A stretch of DNA of 64,000 nt from Rhipidocladum racemiflorum (lineage: Eukaryota > Streptophyta > Magnoliopsida > Poales > Poaceae): contig CM070577.1 in the NCBI GenBank assembly GCA_036346355.1, positions 45,766,309-45,830,308 of the forward strand, in the 5' to 3' direction. The notes beneath the pieces were generated by a model. That model was not told where the DNA came from. It saw only the letters and a list, made by a program, of their open reading frames with translations, and ran no database searches. This document shows, piece after piece, positions 56,299 through 64,000 of the stretch. A program made the translations under genes and the position numbers. Positions within the stretch are counted from its first letter, which is position 1; each line of letters starts with the position of its first letter.

Positions 56299-57112
56299 TG
56301 TCGGCGTATTCTACACCAGGGTACCCACTCCCCCGCAATAAACACGGTCGCCGGGCGGGCAGGGCATGTCCGGGCCCCACCGCCATGGCGAGCAGTAGGG
56401 CCTGGTCGCTCAGTGGACAGGTGGCGTTCAGGCCACGCCACTGGGCGCTCAGTAGGGTGGTCGCCCAGTGGACAGGTGGCGTACAGGCCACTCCACTGGC
56501 GCACCACCCCGAGGCGGCGATACGGGATCAAGGACATTTAATGCGAATCGTGCGCATTGAATGCAAAGCGTGGAGGCTGCAGTATGGCGGCGCGCCTTCC
56601 CCAGGCGCGTTTTAATTACGGGTGACGTCACGGCAGCACCTCTCCCCCTGACGGAACGGGCGGCGTTGGTGGGCGTGGGGCCCTAGGCAGGGGTGCGACG
56701 GCTGCGGCAGGCATTAAATGGGGTGTAAGGACAGTGACGGGCGCATTAAATGCACCCGTGGCAGTGTAATGAAGATAGCTTGCTGTGTAAGCCTCCCATG
56801 CGCCCCCGAGCCCAAGTATAAAAGGGGGCCGGGGTGCATGGGAGAAGGGGTTGGACCCTTTCATGTCAGGTTCCATTCTCTCAAGTTAGGATTCCAGTTC
56901 ATATCTCAGAACACAAGCAATCACAAAGACAAGGCAGGACTAGGGCTGTTACTCTTCGGAGGGCCCAAACCTCGGTAAACCCTAGCGTCCCCATTCTTCC
57001 AAGCTTCCCCGGCACTCTGGTCTTTCTTCCTCCGGCGATTGCCCCAAAATCCCCCCCGTCTGAACCTCATAAGCACCCGATTCGGAGGTGCCTATTGGCT
57101 AGAACGCCGACA
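56299..57112 (+). mobile_element. G element 5' LTR
   Basis: 814 bp with mirrored ends TGTCGGCG and CGCCGACA. It contains a promoter-like TATAAAA (56817-56823) and a ~33-bp direct repeat of CAGTGGACAGGTGGCGT (56411-56443 and 56465-56499). It is followed directly by a PBS-like site and gag, so this is the 5' LTR of a plus-strand element; its 3' end is outside the window. Confidence 0.9.
56817..56823 (+). promoter_or_regulatory. TATA box of G LTR
   Basis: TATAAAA in GC-rich surroundings, ~295 bp before the LTR end. Transcription would start about 30 bp later (inference). Confidence 0.75.
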
Positions 57113-57113
57113 G

Positions 57114-57129
57114 TGGCGCGCCAGGTAGG
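57114..57129 (+). other. Primer-binding site of G element (non-Met type)
   Basis: TGGCGCGCCAGGTAGG starts two bases after the LTR end. It differs from the initiator-Met PBS of all other elements here. I cannot name the tRNA with confidence. Confidence 0.65.
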
Positions 57130-60100
57130 GGCTCTTGGTGGTTAGATCGTCCTCTTCCTTCCGTTTCCCGTTCGAAGCTTAGAAGAAGTAGGGACGATTG
57201 TCTGCATGGCGGAGTCGCACTCCAAGCACAGCAATCTAGCCGAGGAGAGCAGCGCCCGTAGCCGATCCCGGCGCCCGGGAAAGGGGCCAGGCCAGCCGGG
57301 TCCCTCCGCCGTGGGAGGGGCACGAATGGCTCCCGCGCCCGGGGGCCAACCCGTCCAACGGCGTTTGATGTTGGGGGACGATACTCCCGCGCGGAGCCTT
57401 CATGCGGCTGGACTACTCCTCGATCATCCTCCAGTTCCGCTAGGGGGCGACACCCCAGCCACTCCATGGCTGCGGGATATCGCCCGCCTAGTCGATGCTG
57501 CTTAACAGCAGGTTGAGGCGGCAACCCAGCCGGGGGCTTCCGGCACGTGGCGGCAAGGAGCACGCGCGACCGATGCACATGGTTCCAGCCGCCACATGAC
57601 AACTTCTCCCGGTGTCAAGGGCCGGGAAAAAGCAAAGGGAGTCCTGGTTGCGGCCCCCTCCGACACAAGGGGACATGCACGTGATTCCGCTTCCTCTCGC
57701 GGTCCCCCTGAGTCAAGGGGAGATCGCGAGGATCTGAGAGCACGCCTGGACGAGAGGCAGCTCCAGCGCGACGGCGACCTACGCCACATTCTTAGGAGGC
57801 GTCGTGAACGCGCACAGCGGCGCGCCAACCCCCGGGTACCAAGTGATCGACAGGGGGCTCCCCCCTCTGGCTCCGGGGAGAGCGCAGACTCGCGCTCCTC
57901 GACCTCATCTCAGGGTCAAGGGGCTGGCGAACGACACTCCTCCCCCTACAACGTTGGATGCCAGGTGTTTTCCCTCCGTCTGCGACAAGCTGCGTGGCCG
58001 GAGAGATTCTGTCCCGCCTCCATCGAAAAGTACGATGGTACTACTAACCCGAAGGAGTTCCTGCAAATCTACACCACGGTGGTCCGTGCTGCGGGAGGGT
58101 CCGAGAATATTATGGCCAATTACCTCCCAACGTCGCTGACGGGCTCCGCCCGATCCTGGTTACTTAACCTCCCGCGAAGCTCTGTGCGTTCTTGGGAGGA
58201 GCTGTGCGACATTTTTGTCGCCAACTTCCAGGGCTCCTACACTCAACCAGACGTGGAGGATGACCTCCATGCTCTGGAGCAAACAAAGGGGGAGTCCCTG
58301 AGGGAGTTCATCCGGCGGTTCAGCCACTGCCACAACACGATTCCCCGGATCTCCGAGCAATCAGTAATCATTGCGTTCCGGAGGGGGGTCCGGGACCAGA
58401 AGATGCGGGAGAAAATGGCTACCCGCTCCATCACAACCACTTCCGAGTTGTTCTCCCTGGCGCACAAGTGCGCCAGGGCGGCGGAGGCCCGGGAGTGCGC
58501 AATGGGGCCTTCCGGCCCCAGTGACGCCGGTACCTCGAAGTCCTCCGACCGCAAAAAGAAGAAGAAGCGGAAGGAGATTGCCGCAAGGGAAGTCCTGGTC
58601 GCTGAGCCGGAAGCCAAGTCCCGGCGTCGCGACGGTCAGGACCGAAGGGGCGAGCGCCGGGACTAGCGCGGCGACCGCAAGGACCGCCGCTCACCCCGTC
58701 GGGAAGACGACAGGGGCTGTCGGGACCCGAATCTGCAAATTCGGACCCTCTGTGTATTCTGCACTAGTCCAGGATCACGCTAGTGCACACAGTAATAACA
58801 GGGATGAAGTAACACAATCATACACAGCGGAATTAATAATAAAGTACTTCAATTATTAAATAAACTGGTTACAAGACCTTAAGGTCACCTTACAAATAGT
58901 CCGCCACGCAGGGCTTACAACAACAAAAGAGAATAAATAGCAGCGGAATGAAGAACACTGGTGAATCCCATCAATACGCCACAGGCAACTGACAGGGTTC
59001 GACTCCTAGATAATCGCCTTCTCACGGAACTTCTTCTTCTTCGACGTTGTAGACTTACGCTCCTTTGGTGATTTGTTTGTTGCAAGGGTGAGTACATAAA
59101 GCACTCAAAGAAGTCATGCACTGAGAATGCAAGTCTAATAACTATATGCATGGCTTATTCCAAAAGATAGGTTTGAATGGTTATTTTGCGTAAAAGCAAC
59201 ATTTTGCCTCTATCAAATAATCTTAATAGATTCAAAAGCAGAAATACCATATTATATAATAAGTTATCAATCTCTTTTCAAACCATTTGGCACAAAGCCC
59301 TAAATCACTTTAGCAATTATCTCTGGCATGCAGCCACCCATTCCCACATTTTGTTTTGGAAAATCTATCCCTTGACTGTAATCCCCGAGCTTTGTCCAGT
59401 TCCGTGGACTCGGCTATTCGAATAGTTTTGACACACTCTGCAGAGGTTGTACACTTTCCCCACATGATACAGTCTCACACCACAAAGGCGATCAACCGTA
59501 ACGAAGCTTTTCGGAAACTTCCATCTACACCAATGACCCTCGCCGGTTTTGCCTTCACTACTACTTTCCCCACGAAGGACAAAGTGTAGGACCAACAAAC
59601 ACCGTTGGACAGGGTACCTGGCACGAAGCCCCAGTACGCTCCCCCATACAGTTACCCCGACGTAACTGCCACCCTGAGGTATCAAAGGTAAGACTTCGGA
59701 AACTTACTAGACTAAGACTGTCCCACCTCAGCCATGTGGTTGTACGGAATACTCAGTTCAAAGGCTTGCAAGGTTAAGTCCTTAATCGCCCAGGGCAAGA
59801 CGTTCATCACTCATCCACGACCCAAACAACTCACAACACTCATCCCACGGACACGAAGGCCGTTTATTAGTGCTCGATTGCCACGAAGGCCCACGGCATA
59901 AAGCCTCTTACCACTTGCCCCGGCTAAATCAATCCCACCCTTGTTCATCTATCGCGGCAACGCATGCCAACAAGATATTTTCGATTCCGTGTAGAACCAC
60001 GAAGGTACCTACACTTCACGTCAATCCGTGACAAGATCACACTTAACTTCCAAAATCATTCCATTTGTCATTAATCAATATTATTTTGCTATTTGAAATA

Positions 60101-60939
60101 TATTTCGCGCAAGCATAGCTAAGCAACTAGTCACAGTCTAGCCTCCGTGTTGGCACAATCATATCATCCAACAATTTAATCCCAACTTTAGGTGACAATG
60201 GAATATATGGCATACAAATATTATTAACAAGGATGAATTAACAATTAGGTTGATTAACTAGTTAGCCCAAATGAAATTATTCATTTTAATCAACATAGCA
60301 TGCATAACTTAAATCAAAATACATTTCAAAAACTAGGAGCAACATGGTCAAAGCACAACTTGCCTTCATAAAATAGCGAGTCTTGGTCTGGATCTTGATC
60401 TTGGTCATGAGCTTCGCTTCCGACAAAGGTCACACAACTCGACGCTCACGCGTAGCAAATAAAGAACCAAATAAATACCCGGAACAACGTACAAACACAC
60501 ATTAAGAGAAATGCCGCAAATCAAATTAATTCATAATTTCATGAAAACTTCCAGATAATTAGTTTAGCATTTTCTAAGATTTATAAAATTTATTTTGGCA
60601 TTTTTAAACGTATAGTTTAGAAGCTACAAAATTCATAAGTTTGGACTTTCCGCGAATAATTTAATAGGATAAATTTATTTGTAAAATTACAGTAAAAATA
60701 CTATGGAAAGGTATTAATTTTTACTAATTAACAAAATTTGTTGCAAGCAGTTTGGACTTAAAACGAATCTGTAGAGAAAAAGACAAAATTTGCAATTCTT
60801 GGAAATTAACACATACAACTCTTGTTCTAGTTTTTGCATGGCACTGTTCCAGACTTCCAAGCCAGAGCACAAATCATGCAGCGCACGGTAGTTCGGTTTG
60901 AGGGAGTTCATGCATGCGCATGGCGATACACATGAGGAT

Positions 60940-61110
60940 ATTATACATACGCATATATACATAGATATATATATATATATCTATATATACGTATACATGT
61001 TTTCACGTGTACCACCGAGTATATTTTGTATACATGCAAGTCACTGTCTAATATATACGTATATACACGCTAGCATATATATAAAAACACGCACACACGT
61101 CTAACACGCT
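60940..61110. repeat. AT/TATACG microsatellite-like tract in LTR F
   Basis: Long TATATATATA run (60965-60980), flanked by imperfect TATACGTATACA and CACGCACAC patches. It can form local hairpins. Open frames here are low complexity. Confidence 0.8.
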
Positions 61111-61239
61111 TACGTATATTCTGGCGTTCATCTAAACTAATATATACATATAAACGCGTAAATACATACGACGAGATCATCCGATCAGAAAAGATAGAGC
61201 ACGCGCGAAAAGAAAAGAAATACTACCGACCAGCTGTAG

Positions 61240-61380
61240 TAACGACGGCGACGATGCAGGGGAAGGCGACGGTGAACAACGTAGACGACAGCGGCGGCTT
61301 CAACGGCGGCGAGACGGCAGCGGCGACGACGACGGCGGGCGGCGGCTTCAACAATGGCAAGACAAGAATGGGCGGCGACC
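61240..61380. repeat. CGG/GAC-rich triplet patch in LTR F
   Basis: Imperfect GGCGAC/GGCGGC triplets. The Ala/Gly/Thr-rich open frame across it (61254-61445) looks like a composition effect, not a gene. Confidence 0.6.
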
Positions 61381-62696
61381 ACGTGAGACGCATTTACTGC
61401 CACGGCGAAAAAATGAGGCAATGGAGAATTGGAGAAAACGGCTAGAGATGAGCAATTCGTACAGGGAATGAAGAAATGACCTCACGCATGGAAGAGAACG
61501 GCTGGGAAGTGAAATGCTCACGCATGCAGGGGAAATGGCTAGCAGTGCAAAACGACTAGTAGTACAATTGGAAATGGAATGGTTCGGTCAGAAATGAACA
61601 CGAGATGGTTTGAAGACTTCGGCAAAACGGCCATGCAACACTAATTGTTTCTTCCATGCAATGGTTGGAAAAATTGAAGGAATCAATCAAGGAATCGGCT
61701 AGGATGCCAACGTCCATGCTAAAGCACCGATTACTAGTGGTATTCAATAAGCCATGAAGTAATGTGGCCAGGATGGTGGAGAAGCCAAATGGGAACCAGC
61801 TCCATTACTAGTACACGCATGCAACGGCAACAGGAATGGAACACTTCATTACACGCATGCATGGGTGGCTTGAATGAGTAACGTGCTTAGTGGACTTCCA
61901 ATGTGTGCATTTCCATTTAGAATAAACGGCTTGCAAGGGACTTCTATATCATGCATGCAGGTATACACGTATACATACACACGCGCGGCTAGAAAAACAA
62001 TCGTCCATTCTATATGCATCTACGTTCCAAACCGTGTTTTAGGGAAAAAAATAGCAGAGGGGTTCCAAAAATCTGGAAAATTCCTCTAAAATACTAGGAA
62101 CTATTTGGGAATTAACAAAGTTGGTTTCGCGATTTTTCAACGTATAGATTTCTCGCTAAAAATCTTTTAGTGAATCAGACACCTGTACCGATTTTTGTAA
62201 AATCCGCGACTTACGTTATATAGCATGTTTTTTCGAAAATATTTGAAGCGAACACTCTCGTCTACCCATTATCTTTATTTTAAACAAAATTTTGGATTTT
62301 ACGCTTATTCGAAAATGCATGATCTTTATTTAATACGATTAGTTCAATACACTTGAATCCAAATTACTCGCGAGGACTCCAAATAAATTTCGGAAAATTC
62401 CAAATAAACCCAGAAACACACTAAATAAATTAAAAGCAAATTTTGGGATGTTACAGGGGCAAACCGTATTGCCCCATCCATCGAACAAGTGGGTACGACT
62501 TGGAGGACTGCCAAGTTGTGTCCAAACTGGTGGAGAGGCGGCTCAAGAAATGCCGCGAGGAAGACCATGGAGACGACGACGATGAAGACCCAGCTCCGCT
62601 GGCTTTCCAGCAGGCAGAGCATACGGTGGCGTTCATTCACGGTGGCTCAGCCTCCTACTCATCGAACTCGCAGTACAAGCGGGACATGAGGCAGGT

Positions 62697-63380
62697 TTGC
62701 GCCACCATGCCGGCCTCTGGCGGCGGTTTCTGAAGTGGTCGGGCGAGCCCGATCACTTTCAAGAGGGCCGACCACCCGAGAATGTTTCGGCTGAGCCATC
62801 TCCGATCGTGGTCTCTCCCACGGTTCGCAACGCTGGCTTCAGCGGAGTTCTTGTTGACGGAGGTAGCGCCATCAACCTACTGTCTGTTGGGGCATACCAG
62901 GCACTCCAGATATCAGATGAGAGCCGCGCCGGCCTCACTTTTCATCTGAGTCGCCGGGGTGGGCCTCTTGCCTGAGGTAGGTCCGGTACTGTTACATTCG
63001 GGAGTGCGGAGAACTTCCGGACGGAGCTCGTCAACTTTGAGGTCGCCGACTTCGACCTCCCCTATAACGCCCTGCTTGGCCGTCCAGCTCTGGTCAAATT
63101 TATGGCGGTCGCTCACTACGCCTACATGCTGGTAGAAATCCCTGGGCCTGGGGGCCCAATCACGCTGAAGGTGGATAGACTGGAAGCTCTGTGCCTCAGT
63201 AAACAGCTGCAGGACCTGGCCGGCACCACCTACTCGGCGCGCGATCAGGACGACAGCCCGGGCGTCCCCTCGGTCAAGGCCCGCGCTTCGCCCGGACCTT
63301 CGGGCGAGGTGAAGGCGGTCCCCGTGGGCGAGGACGGCTCGGGCAAGGTCGTGAAGATCGGCACCGACCTCAGCGCCAAA
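62697..63380 (+). pseudogene. Protease region of G element (broken)
   Basis: Same reading frame throughout, apart from TGA at 62973. Near 62850-62880 it has GFSGVLVDGGSAINLLSVG, the DGGS-type aspartic protease block usual in Tat-lineage elements. Later come TVTFGSAENFRTEL and DFDLPYNALLGRPALVKFMA (63000-63107). A pair of one-base shifts near 62750-62790 disturbs the segment just upstream. TAG at 63381 ends it, one C-to-T change from Gln. Confidence 0.82.
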
Positions 63381-64000
63381 TAGGAAGGCGCGCTCGTCAC
63401 CTTCCTCCGGTCAAATCTAGATGTGTTCGCCTGGGAGCCATCGGAGATGGCCGGGGTCCCTAGGGAGGTGATCGAGCATCGTTTGGCCACGCTCCCTGGA
63501 GCGCGCCCGGTCCGACAGAAGGTCCGGCGGCAGGCGCTAGAGCGGCAGGATGCCATTCGGGACGAAGTGGAGAAGCTTTTGTGTGCTAAGATTGTGCGGG
63601 AGGCCACCTACCCCGAGTGGCTGGCCAACCCCGTGCTTGTAAGGAAGTCCAATGGGAAGTGGCGAATGTGCATCAACTTCACCGACCTCAACAAAGCCTG
63701 CCCCAAGGACCCGTACCCCCTGCCGCGAATAGACATTGTCGTCAACTCCACGGCGGGGTGCGAAGCTCTGTGCTTCCTCGACGCCTACTCCGGTTATCAT
63801 CATATCAGTATGGCGCGGGAAGACGAAGAGAAGACGCTTTTGTGACTCCTCTCGGTGTGTATTGCTATGTCCGGATGCCCTTCGGGCTGAAGAATGCTGG
63901 TTCTACTTATCAGCGGGCCATGCACATTGTGTTCCGGTCTCAAGTGGGGAAGAACCTTGAAGTGTATGTTGATGATTTGGTAGTAAAGACGAAGAGGGTT
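63381..64000 (+). pseudogene. pol: Reverse transcriptase of G element (broken, runs off the window)
   Basis: In frame with the protease after TAG 63381. DVFAWEPSEMAGVPREVIEH, ARPVRQKVRRQ, WLANPVLVRKSNGKWRMCI, DLNKACPKDPYPLPRID, and FLDAYSGYHHI are classic Ty3/gypsy RT blocks. A one-base loss near 63836 shifts the frame. Beyond it RMPFGLKNAGSTYQRAM continues, and the catalytic YVDD is intact at 63965-63976. The RNase H and integrase would lie outside the window. Confidence 0.92.

Larger units (their letters stand above)
58718..62455 (-). mobile_element. Solo LTR F, E-related, TSD GGGGC
   Basis: TGTCGGGACCCG to TTTTGGGATGTTACA, 3738 bp. A perfect GGGGC flanks it (58713-58717 and 62456-62460). 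Its ends and first ~90 bp match the E LTRs, including the GCACTAG/CTAGTGC inverted pair, but the middle differs. No PBS or PPT adjoins. It interrupts the G gag frame, so it is younger than G. The interior holds AT-rich DNA, an AT/TATA microsatellite and a CGG-rich patch. Confidence 0.92.
57206..62732 (+). pseudogene. gag: gag of G element, Ty3/gypsy Tat-like, split by solo LTR F
   Basis: One frame runs from ATG 57206 to 58717 and continues at 62461-62732 once F is removed. It is broken by TAA at 57503 and TAG at 58664, both one C-to-T change from a Gln codon. The middle part (~58000-58500) is a gag capsid domain: IEKYDGTTNPKEFLQIYTTV, SWLLNLP, FVANFQGSY, GESLREFIRRFS. A basic Lys/Arg-rich tail precedes F. 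After F, YCPIHRTSGYDLEDC is the CxxH...C finger-like block of Tat-lineage gags. The frame stops at TGA 62730 before the protease. Confidence 0.88.

Noticed and set aside
57206..57505. A separate 99-codon gene upstream of gag in G
   Set aside because: It is in frame with the gag core and separated only by a TAA one step from CAA, so it is the N-terminal part of gag.
61254..61445. Ala/Gly/Thr-rich ORF in LTR F
   Set aside because: Composition follows the CGG/GAC triplet patch; no domain, and it lies inside a solo LTR.

Overview
The window looks like repeat-dense nuclear DNA of a monocot, most likely a grass (inference from element types, GC-rich LTR segments and LTR sizes; the species cannot be named from sequence). 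I see no intact host gene. About 58 of 64 kb is LTR retrotransposon sequence inserted into itself. Boundaries were placed by eye from TG...CA ends, 5-bp target-site duplications (TSDs), primer-binding sites (PBS) and polypurine tracts (PPT).

Most of it is a set of related families here called A, B, C, D and H. They have 2.1-2.6 kb LTRs that end in GGGGTGTTACA, a PBS matching initiator-Met tRNA, a PPT, and about 4 kb of internal DNA with no gag-pol. That is the layout of LARD-type non-autonomous elements. Two further groups do carry coding remnants. E is a chromovirus-like Ty3/gypsy element on the minus strand at 26669-39197. G is a Ty3/gypsy element with Tat-like gag, protease and RT that starts at 56299 and runs off the window end. 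A solo LTR related to E, called F, lies at 58718-62455.

Layout. 1-490: unassigned GC-rich DNA. 491-2957: tail of a D LTR split by a solo LTR (TSD AGATG). 2958-12059: piece of a C LTR split by a composite tandem element (3518-11782, TSD ACAAT), itself hit by a solo LTR (5911-8108, TSD GTGGT). 12060-18308: D internal region and LTR. 18309-52478: a four-level nest of C (minus) > H (minus, 22596-47834, TSD CACGC) > B (plus, 26400-47513, TSD GAAGG) > E (minus, 26669-39197, TSD CCTTG). 52479-56189: a lower-copy island with tandem repeats, two decayed zinc-finger-like gene pieces and a long hairpin. 56190-64000: start of another C-like LTR > G > F (TSD GGGGC).

The most notable signals are conserved features inside the non-autonomous LTRs: matched splice donors and acceptors about 600 bp apart, several conserved perfect palindromes, and a duplicated 31-bp box. 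Others are a pre-gag coiled-coil ORF in E, LTR differences in E that cluster at CG and CHG sites, and a hairpin whose two arms changed together between the E LTRs.
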